64,000 nt of DNA from Oscillospiraceae bacterium (GCA_015067895.1 SVLP01000001.1:124001-188000); one strand, 5' to 3'. Shown: positions 43,180 through 51,599, counted from the first letter of the stretch. Notes: a model not told the origin generated them from the sequence alone. Program-made: numbers and translations.

Positions 43180-44460
43180 ATGACACTTGCAATCGTTCTT
43201 TTTGCTGCTACTTATGTTTTGATGCTGACCTTCAGCAAGTATCGCCCTTACTTCGCCCTGGCCTCCGGCGCACTGTTCATCGGGCTCGGGATGCTGCCTG
43301 TGGAGGAGATCCTGGGTGCCCTGGATTTCAACGTGCTGCTGATGATCGGCGGCACCATGGGTCTTGTGCAGCTGTTCATTGACAGCCGGATGCCCGAGCG
43401 GATGGCAGACATGATTATGGCCAAGGTGCCCAACGTCCAGTGGGCCGCCGTGTGCCTGAGCCTGTTCGCCGGCATCATCTCCGCCTTCGTGGACAATGTG
43501 GCCACGGTGCTGATGATCGCCCCTGTCGCCATCGAGATCTGCAAAAAGCTGAAGACCAACCCTGTGCCCTTCATCATCTCCATCGCCGTCTCCTCCAATC
43601 TCCAGGGCGCGGCCACCCTGGTGGGTGATACCACCGCCATCATGCTGGGCTCTGCCCTGGACATGACCTTCATGGACTTTTTCTTCTACAAGGGAAAGCC
43701 CTCCATGTTCTTCGTGGTGGAGCTGGGCGCGGTGCTGTCCGCGCTGATCGTGCACTTCGTCTTCCGGAAGGAGAAGGGTGCCATCCCCAAGTCCGGTCAT
43801 ATGACCGAGGTCAGCGACTATGTGCCCACGGTGCTGCTGTTCGGTGCCATCGGTCTGCTGATCCTGGCCTCCTTCGCCCCTGAGAGCTGGAATCTGCCCG
43901 CAGAGACCAACGGCCTGATCTGCTGCATCCTGCTCATCGTCGGCCTGATCTACAATTACGCCAGAAATAAGAACCTGGAGGCCATCACCGGCCCCCTGAA
44001 GGCCATCGACTTCGAGACCCTGGGTCTGCTGGTGGGCCTGTTCCTGATGATCGGCGGCATCTCCCACGAGGGTGTCATCGATGCCCTGGCCCATCTGCTG
44101 GCGAAGCTGGGTGCGGGCAATCCCTTCCTGATGTACACCATCATCGTCTGGGCTTCCGTGCTGATCTCCGCCTTCATCGACAACATCCCCTATGTTGCCA
44201 CCATGATCCCCGTCATTGCGGGCATCGCCGCCGAGATGGGCATCGACTCCACCGCGCTGTACTTCGGCCTGCTGTCCGGCGCGACCCTGGGCGGCAACTG
44301 TACCCCCATCGGCGCCAGCGCCAACATCACCGGCATCGGCATCCTGCGCCGCAACGGCCACGAGGTGACGAATTCCGACTTCTTCCGGATCGGCATCCCC
44401 TTCACCATGGCGGCCATCATTCCCGCCTACATCCTGATCTGGGTGATCTACGGCGTTTGA
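43180..44460 (+). CDS. SLC13/ArsB-NhaD superfamily ion transporter
   Basis: This 426-residue protein has about 11 membrane helices and two similar halves. The motifs SAFVDNVATVLMIAPVAIEI (about residues 106-125) and SAFIDNIPYVATMIPVIAG (about 328-346) are the paired signature of the ArsB/NhaD/CitT ion-transporter superfamily. AVSSNLQGAATLVGDTTAIMLG and GATLGGNCTPIGASANI are the matching substrate-site loops. It may be a Na+/H+ antiporter or a dicarboxylate/arsenite-type transporter; the sequence does not decide. The gene stands alone, divergent from queT and convergent with the nitroreductase gene. Confidence 0.88.
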   Translation: MTLAIVLFAATYVLMLTFSKYRPYFALASGALFIGLGMLPVEEILGALDFNVLLMIGGTMGLVQLFIDSRMPERMADMIMAKVPNVQWAAVCLSLFAGIISAFVDNVATVLMIAPVAIEICKKLKTNPVPFIISIAVSSNLQGAATLVGDTTAIMLGSALDMTFMDFFFYKGKPSMFFVVELGAVLSALIVHFVFRKEKGAIPKSGHMTEVSDYVPTVLLFGAIGLLILASFAPESWNLPAETNGLICCILLIVGLIYNYARNKNLEAITGPLKAIDFETLGLLVGLFLMIGGISHEGVIDALAHLLAKLGAGNPFLMYTIIVWASVLISAFIDNIPYVATMIPVIAGIAAEMGIDSTALYFGLLSGATLGGNCTPIGASANITGIGILRRNGHEVTNSDFFRIGIPFTMAAIIPAYILIWVIYGV

Positions 44461-44473
44461 TCGCTGCATGACC

Positions 44474-44504
44474 AAAGCCCACCGGCGAGCCGGTGGGCTT
44501 TTTT
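44474..44504 (+). terminator. Terminator of the ion transporter gene
   Basis: AAGCCCACCGG, loop CGAG, CCGGTGGGCTT, T run. Confidence 0.92.
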
Positions 44505-44517
44505 GCGGTGCTGTGCT

Positions 44518-44592
44518 TAGATATTAGATATGAGTTATGAGATATTAGATATAAGATGATCTCTGGTCAAAGCATATCTTATATCTCATATC
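44518..44592. repeat. Inverted repeat built of AGATATTAGATAT micro-repeats
   Basis: The left arm is made of TTAGATATTAGATATGAG- and GAGATATTAGATATAAG-type units; the right arm is ATATCTTATATCTCATATCT. It is AT-rich in a GC-rich setting and abuts the stop of the nitroreductase gene. Confidence 0.8.
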
Positions 44593-44595
44593 TTT

Positions 44596-45120
44596 TCAGC
44601 CGACCTTGACAATGCGGCCCTCCTTGCGGGGGGCGGGGGTGGGATGGTCGCAGGCGGGGTAGCCCAGGATGCAGTTGCCCACGCCCCGCAGGTGCTCGGG
44701 CAGACCCCACTTGCGCAGGAGCTCCTTACCCTCGGGGGCGTCGAAGACCTGCTTCGCCCGGTGGATCCAGCAGCTGCCGAGACCCAGTGCATAGGCGGCG
44801 TTCATCAGGTTGCCCATGGCGAGAGCACCGTCCTCCACCCAGCCGCCGTAAATTTCAGGATCGGCCAGAACCACGATGACGCAGGGGGCACCGTAGAAGG
44901 GGTCAGAGGTGGCGTTCATGACGGCGGCGTTGAGCTTCGACATCAGGGCGATGGTCTCTGCGTCCCGGACGGCAACCAGGCGGACACCCTGGGTGTTCAT
45001 GCCGCTGGGGGCGTGGATGCCTGCGGCCAGGACGATGTCCAGCAGCTCATCGGGCACGGGGCGGGAGTCGTACTTGCGGATGGAGCGGCGGTTCATAAGC
45101 GTATGGATGGATTCGTTCAT
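44596..45120 (-). CDS. Nitroreductase-family flavoprotein
   Basis: This 174-residue FMN-dependent oxidoreductase resembles the compact nitroreductases of Clostridia. The FMN phosphate-binding region is NRRSIRKYDSRPVPDELLDIVLAAGIHAPSGMNTQ (residues about 10-45). The second conserved part is WVEDGALAMGNLMNAAYALGLGSCWIHRAKQ (about 95-125), and ILGYPACDHP lies near the end. It would reduce quinones, nitro compounds or flavins using NAD(P)H. The start at 45120 follows AAGGAGGAC. A longer upstream frame is not preceded by a ribosome site. It is divergent from the NhaC gene. Confidence 0.92.
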   Translation of the reverse strand: MNESIHTLMNRRSIRKYDSRPVPDELLDIVLAAGIHAPSGMNTQGVRLVAVRDAETIALMSKLNAAVMNATSDPFYGAPCVIVVLADPEIYGGWVEDGALAMGNLMNAAYALGLGSCWIHRAKQVFDAPEGKELLRKWGLPEHLRGVGNCILGYPACDHPTPAPRKEGRIVKVG

Positions 45121-45211
45121 GGGGGGTCCTCCTTGGCGTTTTTCTTTAGTATACGGTGGGCAGTGACAAAAGTCAACGCGGAGAATGCCCAACTTTTGTC
45201 ATTGGCACCGA

Positions 45212-45240
45212 TTGACTTGTGTCCAATGGAGTGCTACAAT
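45212..45240 (+). promoter_or_regulatory. Promoter of the nhaC-like gene
   Basis: TTGACT (45212-45217), 17 bases, TACAAT (45235-45240). Confidence 0.7.
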
Positions 45241-45286
45241 AATCCTTGATTTTGAACGAAAATAGACTGAAAACGGAGGAATTTCA

Positions 45287-46594
45287 ATGAAAAAAGGCAA
45301 TCCCATTGCCCTGCTGCCGATCCTGGTGTTCCTGGTGCTGTACCTGGGACTGGGCCTGTGGTTCGAGTACGGGCTGAAGATCCCCATGGGCTTTTACAAC
45401 ATCCCCATCATCATCGCCTTCCTGGTGGCGATCCTGGTGGCCTGCCTGCAGAATCGCAGATTGAGCTTTGACGAGAAGCTCACCATCATGGGTCAGGGCG
45501 TGGGCGACAAGAACATCATCACCATGCTGCTGATCTTCCTGACCGCCGGTGCCTTCGTCGGTGTCGTGGGCCGCAGCTCCGCCCAGAGCGTGGCCTACTT
45601 CATGCTGCACATCATCCCGCCCAAGTTCGCCGTGGCGGTGCTGTTCCTGGTGGCCTGCTTTGTCTCCACCGCCATGGGCACCTCCGTCGGTACCATCACG
45701 CTGCTGACTCCCATCGCCGTGGAGGTCGCCAATGCCTCCGATTTTGCCGTTGCTCTGTGCGTGGGCACCGTTGTCGGCGGTGCCATGTTCGGCGACAACC
45801 TGAGCTTCATCTCCGACACCACCATCGCCGCCTGCAACGGCCAGGGCTGCGCCATGAAGGATAAGTTCCGGGGCAATTTCTTCATCGCCCTGCCCGCCGC
45901 CATCGTGACCATGGCTCTGGTGCTGGTCATCACCATGCGCCAGGAGACCGCACCCATCGACCAGCCCTACAATCTGGTGCAGATCATCCCCTATGTGCTG
46001 GTGCTGGCCGGCGGCATCGTGGGCATCAATGTCTTTGTGGTGCTGCTGGTGGGCATCGTCTCCGGTGCGGTCATCATGCTGCTGACGGGCCAGACCGACG
46101 CCACCGCGCTGCTGTCCTCCATGGGCTCCGGTGCAGCGGGCATGTTTGAGACCTCCATGGTCGCCATTCTGGTTGCCGCCATGTGCGGTCTGATCCGGGT
46201 CTACGGCGGCTTCGATGCGCTGCTGTACCTGATCCGCAAGCTCTTCAAGGGCAACAAGGGCGGCCAGCTGGGCATGGGCCTGCTGGTTGGCACCATGGAC
46301 ATCGCCACCGCCAACAACACCGTCGCCATCGTCATGGCCAACCCCATTGCCAAGGAGATGAGCTCGGACTACGGCATCAGCCCCAAGCGGGCCGCCTGTC
46401 TGCTGGACACCTTCTCCTGCATCTTCCAGGGCGTCATCCCCTACGGTGCCCAGATGCTGGTGGCCATCTCCGCCTGCGCCGAGATGGGCGTGCAGATCTC
46501 TGCCTTCGACATCATGGGCTATCTGTACTATCCGTATCTGCTGCTGGTCAGCTCCCTGATCGCTATTTTCGTGGTCGGCGAGAAGAAAAAGTAA
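45287..46594 (+). CDS. Na+/H+ antiporter, NhaC family
   Basis: This 435-residue transporter has about 11 to 12 membrane helices. Family signatures include VSTAMGTSVGTITLLTPIAVEVA (about residues 125-147), VVGGAMFGDNLSFISDTTIAAC (about 165-186) and the C-terminal CLLDTFSCIFQGVIPYGAQMLVA (about 366-388). It exchanges Na+ and H+, or possibly organic ions as in malate-lactate NhaC relatives. The ATG at 45287 follows ACGGAGGA. It has its own promoter and terminator. Confidence 0.92.
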   Translation: MKKGNPIALLPILVFLVLYLGLGLWFEYGLKIPMGFYNIPIIIAFLVAILVACLQNRRLSFDEKLTIMGQGVGDKNIITMLLIFLTAGAFVGVVGRSSAQSVAYFMLHIIPPKFAVAVLFLVACFVSTAMGTSVGTITLLTPIAVEVANASDFAVALCVGTVVGGAMFGDNLSFISDTTIAACNGQGCAMKDKFRGNFFIALPAAIVTMALVLVITMRQETAPIDQPYNLVQIIPYVLVLAGGIVGINVFVVLLVGIVSGAVIMLLTGQTDATALLSSMGSGAAGMFETSMVAILVAAMCGLIRVYGGFDALLYLIRKLFKGNKGGQLGMGLLVGTMDIATANNTVAIVMANPIAKEMSSDYGISPKRAACLLDTFSCIFQGVIPYGAQMLVAISACAEMGVQISAFDIMGYLYYPYLLLVSSLIAIFVVGEKKK

Positions 46595-46600
46595 GGCTGA

Positions 46601-46627
46601 GGCACCCCGCGAGGGGTGCCTTTGTTG
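46601..46627 (+). terminator. Terminator of the nhaC-like gene
   Basis: GGCACCCC and GGGGTGCC around a 4-base loop, then TTTGTT. Confidence 0.75.
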
Positions 46628-46747
46628 CGAAGATATTGGAAATATGATACACTGAGGAGGCTCAGAAAATTTGCCCATCGAGGTCAAATTTTCTGCCGGA
46701 ACGGTCGATGCCCGTTCCCTACACTGGTTTTCGGAGAATGCGAAGAT

Positions 46748-48136
46748 ATGAAACAAAGAGGAATCCAAATCAATAAGGCCATGGTCGTGACGATTTTGGC
46801 CTTGGCCTGGCCGACGATGCTGGAGCAGCTGATGCAGACGGCGGTGCAGTATATTGACACCGCCATGGTCGGCTCCCTGGGTACCCAGGCCACGGCGGCG
46901 GTGGGAGCCACCTCCACGGTCAACTGGCTCATCGGAAGCTCCGTGTCCGCCCTGGGCGTGGGCTTTCTGAGCTTCATCGCCCAGGCCTACGGCGCAAGGG
47001 ACAGGGAGGCCGCGTCGAAGGCGGTCATGCAGGCGGTGCTTGTGACGGTTGTCTGCGGCCTGTTCTTCACGGCGGTGACCCTGGGGCTGTCTGCACGTGT
47101 CCCCGTGTGGATGCAGGTGGACGAGTCCATCCGGGCTTTGGCGGGGCAGTATTTCTTCATTTTGTACCTGCCCATGCTGCCGAGGGCTGCGTCCATCATT
47201 TTCGGCACGGTCTTGCGGGCGGCGGGGGATACCAAGACCCCCATGAAGATCGGCGTGGGCGTGAACCTCATCAACGTGGTGCTGAATTTTCTGCTGATCT
47301 ATCCCACCAGAGAGGTGGGTAAATTCGTGATCCCCGGCGCGGGGCTGGGCGTCATCGGCGCGGCCATCGCCAGTGCCGCCGCCTTCACCTTCGGCGGCGT
47401 GGCCATCACGGTGGTGCTCTGGCGGCATCCGCTGGTGTCCCCCAGGGGGCAGAAATTCCGGCCCGATTGGGCCATCCTGCGGCCCTGTCTGAAGGTAGCC
47501 ATGCCCAATATGCTCCAGCGGTTCGGCACGAGCCTTGGCTATGTGGCCTTCGCCAGCATGATAAACGCCCTGGGCGATGTGGCGACCGCAGCCCACACCA
47601 TCGCAAATACCGTCGAATCTGCCTTCTACATCCCCGGCTACGGCATGCAGACCGCCGCCGCCACCCTGGCGGGCAACGCCTACGGGGCGCGGGATCGCAA
47701 AAGACTTCAGGATCTGGCGGCCATGTTCATCCCCATCGAGATCGGGCTCATGATCCTCTCCGGCGGCGCGCTGTTCGCGGCGGCTCCGGCGCTGATGGAC
47801 ATCTTCTCCAACAGTCCGGAGGTCATCGGCCTGGGCACCACGGTGCTCCGGATGGTGGCGATTTCCGAGCCCGCCTACGGCTTCTCCATCATCATCGAGG
47901 GCATGATGCTGGGTGTGGGCAACACGAAGGAGCCCTTCTTCTACAACATTCTCGGCATGTGGGGCGTACGGATCGTGGGCACGTTCCTTTGCACCACCTT
48001 CCTGGGCGGCGGTCTGGTGGCTGCCTGGGGCTGTATGATCGCCCACAATCTGCTGCTGTTTGTGCTGTTTTTGATCTGTTATCTCCGGGGACGTTGGAAC
48101 CCCATGAAACTGGAACGGAGAAAGAGAGGTCTGTGA
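46748..48136 (+). CDS. MATE-family efflux transporter (second copy)
   Basis: This 462-residue protein of about 12 helices is distinct in sequence from the MATE protein at 17393. It opens with MVVTILALAWPTMLEQLMQTAVQYIDTAMVGSLG (about residues 13-46), the classic first-helix MATE region. The second half carries SLGYVAFASMINALGDVATAAHTIANTVESAFYIPGYGMQTAAATLAGNAYGA. The start at 46748 follows GGAGAA. The next gene begins one base after its stop, followed by a third, so MATE-EamA-acetyltransferase likely forms an operon. Substrate unknown. Confidence 0.92.
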   Translation: MKQRGIQINKAMVVTILALAWPTMLEQLMQTAVQYIDTAMVGSLGTQATAAVGATSTVNWLIGSSVSALGVGFLSFIAQAYGARDREAASKAVMQAVLVTVVCGLFFTAVTLGLSARVPVWMQVDESIRALAGQYFFILYLPMLPRAASIIFGTVLRAAGDTKTPMKIGVGVNLINVVLNFLLIYPTREVGKFVIPGAGLGVIGAAIASAAAFTFGGVAITVVLWRHPLVSPRGQKFRPDWAILRPCLKVAMPNMLQRFGTSLGYVAFASMINALGDVATAAHTIANTVESAFYIPGYGMQTAAATLAGNAYGARDRKRLQDLAAMFIPIEIGLMILSGGALFAAAPALMDIFSNSPEVIGLGTTVLRMVAISEPAYGFSIIIEGMMLGVGNTKEPFFYNILGMWGVRIVGTFLCTTFLGGGLVAAWGCMIAHNLLLFVLFLICYLRGRWNPMKLERRKRGL

Positions 48137-48137
48137 T

Positions 48138-48551
48138 ATGTGGTTTCTGTTCGCCCTTGGCTCTGCGGTCTTCGCGGCTCTGACCTCCATCCTGGCCAAG
48201 ATCGGCATCGAGGGAGTCAATTCCAATCTGGCCACCGCCATCCGGACAGTGGTGGTGGTCGTCATGTCCTGGGGCATGGTGTTCCTGACCAACGCGCAGC
48301 ATGGCCTCGGGGACATCAGCCGGAAGAGCTGGCTGTTTCTGATCCTGTCGGGTCTGGCCACCGGCGCGTCCTGGCTGTGCTACTACCATGCGCTCCAGAT
48401 CGGCAAGGCCAGCAAGGTTGTCCCCGTGGACAAGCTCAGTGTGGTCATCACCCTGATCCTGGCCTTCGTGTTCCTCCACGAGGAATTCACCGCCAAAAGT
48501 CTGATCGGCTGCCTGCTCATCACGGCGGGCACATTAATTATGGTACTGTAA
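48138..48551 (+). CDS. EamA/DMT-family small membrane transporter
   Basis: This 137-residue protein has four to five membrane helices and a single EamA repeat. It opens MWFLFALGSAVFAALTSILAKIGI and ends with EEFTAKSLIGCLLITAGTLIMVL. Full DMT transporters have two such repeats, so this one probably works as a dimer, as small multidrug-resistance-like proteins do. The start is one base after the MATE stop. An RBS-like GAGAAAGAGAGG lies within the end of the MATE gene. Translational coupling is likely. Confidence 0.88.
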   Translation: MWFLFALGSAVFAALTSILAKIGIEGVNSNLATAIRTVVVVVMSWGMVFLTNAQHGLGDISRKSWLFLILSGLATGASWLCYYHALQIGKASKVVPVDKLSVVITLILAFVFLHEEFTAKSLIGCLLITAGTLIMVL

Positions 48552-48561
48552 GGAGAATGTT

Positions 48562-49119
48562 ATGACGGAAAGAGAAAAAATGCTGGCGGGGGAGCTCTAC
48601 GACGCGAATTTTGACCCCGATATCCTGAAGGAGCGGATGAAGGCCGAGACCCTGACCTGGGAATTCAATTCCCTCCGGCCCGACGATCCCCGGAAAAACG
48701 AGCTGCTGCGGCAGATCATGGGGGATCTGCAGGAGGGCGTGACGGTGCTCAGCCCCGTGTACTTTGACTACGGCCCCCTGACGAAGCTGGGCAAGGGCAC
48801 CTTTGTGAATCACGGCTGTTACTTCATGGACGGCGGCACGGTGACCATTGGAGAAAACGTGTTCATCGGCCCCTTCACGGGCTTCTACACCGCCACCCAT
48901 CCCACGGACTACACCCGGCGCAACGCCGGTCTGGAGTGGGCCAAGCCCATCCGGGTGGGCGACAACTGCTGGTTCGGAGCAAACTGCTCCGTGATGCCCG
49001 GCGTGACCATCGGCAGCGGCTGCGTCATCGCGGCGGGCAGCGTGGTCACCACGGACATCCCCGACAATTCCATCGCGGCGGGTGTGCCCGCGGTGGTGAA
49101 AAAGAGGATCGAACAGTAA
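48562..49119 (+). CDS. Sugar O-acetyltransferase (maltose/galactoside acetyltransferase type)
   Basis: This 185-residue left-handed beta-helix protein acetylates the 6-hydroxyl of sugars using acetyl-CoA. The N-terminal MAC domain is seen in MTEREKMLAGELYDANFDPDI. Hexapeptide repeats follow from about residue 75, with the catalytic His in YTATHPTDYTRR (about residues 110-121) and the CoA-binding loop in IAAGSVVTTDIPDNSIAAGVPA. It starts 10 bases after the EamA stop behind AAGGAGAA. Such enzymes may detoxify non-metabolised sugars before export, which would suit a transporter operon. Confidence 0.94.
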   Translation: MTEREKMLAGELYDANFDPDILKERMKAETLTWEFNSLRPDDPRKNELLRQIMGDLQEGVTVLSPVYFDYGPLTKLGKGTFVNHGCYFMDGGTVTIGENVFIGPFTGFYTATHPTDYTRRNAGLEWAKPIRVGDNCWFGANCSVMPGVTIGSGCVIAAGSVVTTDIPDNSIAAGVPAVVKKRIEQ

Positions 49120-49128
49120 AGAAAACCT

Positions 49129-49288
49129 CTTGCCTCCCCCATTTAGGGGGAGGTGGCCGAGCGAAGCGAGGTCGGAGGGAGTCTGCCCGCTTTTCCATGA
49201 AAAGCGGGCATTTCCGCATATTTGCTTTGCAACTATGCGAACTCCCCCCTGGCCTGCGGCCATCCCCCCGCATTTATGAGGGGGCAAG
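49129..49288. repeat. Intergenic palindromic repeat, family A (full copy)
   Basis: This 160-base element begins CTTGCCTCCCCCATTTA and ends GGGGCAAG. The inner GGTGGCCGAGCGAAGCGAGG block and the CCCGCTTTTC/GAAAAGCGGG hairpin are conserved with the copy at 32681. Confidence 0.88.
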
Positions 49289-49358
49289 AAAGGAAGCTGT
49301 TTCGCTTGACAGCCATGATATGATAAACTTGCAATCTGAAAGAAAAAGAGGGTTCCTT

Positions 49359-49547
49359 ATGAAAAACAGAAAGACAGTTCGGCTGCTGGCACTGGTGCTG
49401 GCGTTTGTGATGCTGTTTGCGGTGCCTGTGGCAGCGGAGGAGGAGACGATGTGGTCATCGTCCTGGATCCCGGCCACGGCGGCCTGGACAGCGGCTGCGA
49501 GATGGAGTATGACGGCACAGAGGTCTGGGAATCGGAGCGGTGCCTGA
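49359..49547 (+). pseudogene. N-terminal fragment (signal peptide) of the SLH amidase, frameshifted
   Basis: The ATG at 49359 encodes a clear signal peptide (KNRKTVRLLALVLAFVMLFA, cleavage near VAAEE). The frame then runs out of register and stops at 49547. The amidase domain continues in the next frame from about 49445. A single missing base between about 49430 and 49450 explains the break: restoring it would give one 587-residue secreted protein. There is no homopolymer at the spot and no obvious slippery heptamer. Confidence 0.8.
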
Positions 49548-51121
49548 AGATCGCGGAGGCTTGCCGGGACTACCTGCTGGAGCACTACGAGAACGTGGAG
49601 GTGCTTCTGACCCGGGAGGAGGATGTGAAGGTCACCCTGGATGAGCGGGTGGACTTCGCGGTGGCCCATGATGCGGATTATCTGCTGAGCATCCATCTGA
49701 ATTACAGCAATGGCTACGCCCACGGCGCGCTGGCGCTGGTGCCCCGGGGCAGGTACCGCCCGGAGCAGGCAGAGGCCTCCATCGCTACTGCGGAGGCCAT
49801 CCTGGCACAGTTCGAGCTGCTGGGGCTGGCCAACAGGGGCACGACCTACCGCCTGGGCACCGACCGGTATCCCGATGGCAGCTATGTGGACTCCCTGGCC
49901 ATCATCCGGGGCTGTGTCCGGAACAACATCCCCGGCATCATCATGGAGCATGCCTTCCTGGACAATGAGGGCGACTACCGGAATTTCCTGAGCACCGAGG
50001 AGCAGCTGGCAGCTCTGGGCAAGGCTGACGCCCTGGGCCTGGCCGAGACCCTGGGGCTGGAGGAGCTCCGGCGGCCCAGCTCGGCGGAGCTGGGGGACAC
50101 GCCTTTCGAGGATGTGCTGGAGGGCGACTGGTTCTACGACGACGTGACCTATGTCTGGGAGCAGGGGCTGATGCAGGGCATCAGCGACGCTGAGTTCGGC
50201 CCCGCCCTGAGCGCTAACCGGGCCATGGTGGTGACGCTGCTGTACCGGCTGGACGGCGCGGAGCTGTACCCCGAGGAGTCGAGCTTTGAAGATGTGGAGC
50301 CGGGGAGCTGGTATCATGCCCCGGTGGAATGGGCCCTGGAGCAGGGCATCACCACCGGCGTCAGCGAGACCGAATTCGCTCCGGGCCGGAACGTGATCCG
50401 GGAGCAGTTCGTCACCTTCCTGCACCGCTATGCAGGCGCTCCGGAGCCGGCTGAACTCCCCGAGCACTTTGCCGACTGGGACAGCGTCAGCGGCTATGCC
50501 CAGAACGCCGTGGCCTGGGCCGTGGAGGTCGGGCTGATGACGGGCTACGAGGACGGAACCGTGCGGCCCCTGCGGGAGCTGAACCGGGCGGAGCTGGCGG
50601 TGCTGATGCATCGGTTCCACCGGTGGTGGCTCCACGATCAGGGAGAGCTCACCTACGAGTGGACACAGTCCGAGACGGAAAAGGCCCTCTATGTGGGCGA
50701 GTCCTTCCAGCTGACCCTGGTGAACCAGTACGGCGAGCAGGCCAAGGCGGAATGGATCCCCGACTGCGAGGGCGTGGTGGAGGTCGACGGCACCACCGTC
50801 ACCGCCCTGGGCGCAGGCACGGTGCTCCTGAGCTGCGAGTGGGACGGCATGATTTTCGACTGCCTGGTGGAGGTCACGGAAAAGGTGCACACCTGGCGCA
50901 TCTCCCACGAGGACGTGACCATCAAGGTGGGCGAGTCTTTCTATCTCAAGGTCAAAAATGAGGAGGGCGAGACCGCCGATGTGGACTGGTCTGCCAGCAA
51001 GTCCGGCTATGTCTCCATCAGCGGCAACAAGATCACAGGCCGCGCCAAGGGTACCGTCACCGTGTCCTGCGAATTTGAGGGCCAGACCTTCGAATGCATC
51101 GTCCGGGTCAAGAGCGCGTAA
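49451..51121 (+). CDS. N-acetylmuramoyl-L-alanine amidase with three SLH domains (body, detached from its signal peptide by a frameshift)
   Basis: These 556 residues contain an Amidase_3 domain (about 1-190): VIVLDPGHGGLDSG with the first zinc His, YLLSIHLNYSNG with the second, and IIMEHAFLDNEGDYRNF with the catalytic Glu. The enzyme cuts the MurNAc-L-Ala bond of peptidoglycan. Three SLH repeats follow (about 215-385), which would tether it to the cell wall. Two Big-2-like bacterial Ig domains (about 400-556) follow, each with a VGESFxLxLVN-type start. The only in-frame start near the beginning is GTG 49451, without a ribosome site, so translation depends on the upstream fragment. Either the gene is inactivated or the frameshift is an assembly error. 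Confidence 0.85.
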   Translation: MVIVLDPGHGGLDSGCEMEYDGTEVWESERCLKIAEACRDYLLEHYENVEVLLTREEDVKVTLDERVDFAVAHDADYLLSIHLNYSNGYAHGALALVPRGRYRPEQAEASIATAEAILAQFELLGLANRGTTYRLGTDRYPDGSYVDSLAIIRGCVRNNIPGIIMEHAFLDNEGDYRNFLSTEEQLAALGKADALGLAETLGLEELRRPSSAELGDTPFEDVLEGDWFYDDVTYVWEQGLMQGISDAEFGPALSANRAMVVTLLYRLDGAELYPEESSFEDVEPGSWYHAPVEWALEQGITTGVSETEFAPGRNVIREQFVTFLHRYAGAPEPAELPEHFADWDSVSGYAQNAVAWAVEVGLMTGYEDGTVRPLRELNRAELAVLMHRFHRWWLHDQGELTYEWTQSETEKALYVGESFQLTLVNQYGEQAKAEWIPDCEGVVEVDGTTVTALGAGTVLLSCEWDGMIFDCLVEVTEKVHTWRISHEDVTIKVGESFYLKVKNEEGETADVDWSASKSGYVSISGNKITGRAKGTVTVSCEFEGQTFECIVRVKSA

Positions 51122-51144
51122 CCGTTTCTGTCTTATTCTTGCGG

Positions 51145-51173
51145 TTGCGTTCCGGGAAAAAGGGCGCTATAAT
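51145..51173 (+). promoter_or_regulatory. Promoter of the CD3324-type regulator and its leader peptide
   Basis: TTGCGT (51145-51150), 17 bases, TATAAT (51168-51173). Confidence 0.7.
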
Positions 51174-51201
51174 GGAGAAAATGATTCAGGAGGAAGGGTA
51201 T

Positions 51202-51228
51202 ATGATCCGCTATGTGCTGACCGTGTAA
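51202..51228 (+). CDS. Possible 8-residue leader peptide (MIRYVLTV)
   Basis: A strong AGGAGGAAGGG site precedes an ATG followed by eight codons and TAA. Immediately after lies a hairpin of GGCGGCG (51229-51235) and CGCCGCC (51256-51262), then the ribosome site of the regulator gene. A translated mini-gene in front of a hairpin suggests translational or attenuation control. Translation is not proven. Confidence 0.45.
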   Translation: MIRYVLTV

Positions 51229-51287
51229 GGCGGCGTACAAATCCAACATCTCGTATCGCCGCCTGTCCAAGCAACACAGGAGGAAAC

Positions 51288-51551
51288 GTGCGATATCAGA
51301 AAGCAGAGGACATTCTGCCCGCCCAGCTTCTGGCCGAGATCCAGAGGTACGCGGACGGGGTCTATCTTTACATCCCCCGGCGGGCCGACCATCGGCAGAG
51401 CTGGGGCAACAGCACCCGGTATCGGGAGGAGCTGCGGCAGAGGAACGAGTCCATCCGATATTTGCATGACGAGGGACTCGGGACAGAGGAGCTGGCGGAG
51501 CAATTTCACCTGTCGGTGAAGACCATCCAGCGGATCCTGCGGCAGAAATGA
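51288..51551 (+). CDS. CD3324-family / Mor-like helix-turn-helix protein
   Basis: This 87-residue protein begins at a GTG (51288) after CAGGAGGAAAC. It opens RYQKAEDILPAQLLAEIQRYADGVYLYIPRR, the conserved start of the Clostridial CD3324 family. A helix-turn-helix lies near the end (LGTEELAEQFHLSVKTIQRIL, about residues 63-83), similar to Mor activators. It probably binds DNA; targets are unknown. It has its own promoter, a possible leader peptide and a strong terminator. Confidence 0.82.
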   Translation: MRYQKAEDILPAQLLAEIQRYADGVYLYIPRRADHRQSWGNSTRYREELRQRNESIRYLHDEGLGTEELAEQFHLSVKTIQRILRQK

Positions 51552-51555
51552 GCAG

Positions 51556-51583
51556 ACGCGCCGGGGTGACCCGGCGCGTTTTT
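51556..51583 (+). terminator. Terminator of the CD3324-type gene
   Basis: ACGCGCCGGG, loop GTGA, CCCGGCGCGT, T run. Confidence 0.9.
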
Positions 51584-51599
51584 CAGAAGGAGGAACATA

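Noticed and set aside
49300..49330. TTGACA (around 49305) as the amidase promoter
   Set aside because: No suitable -10 lies at the right distance; TATGAT is too close.
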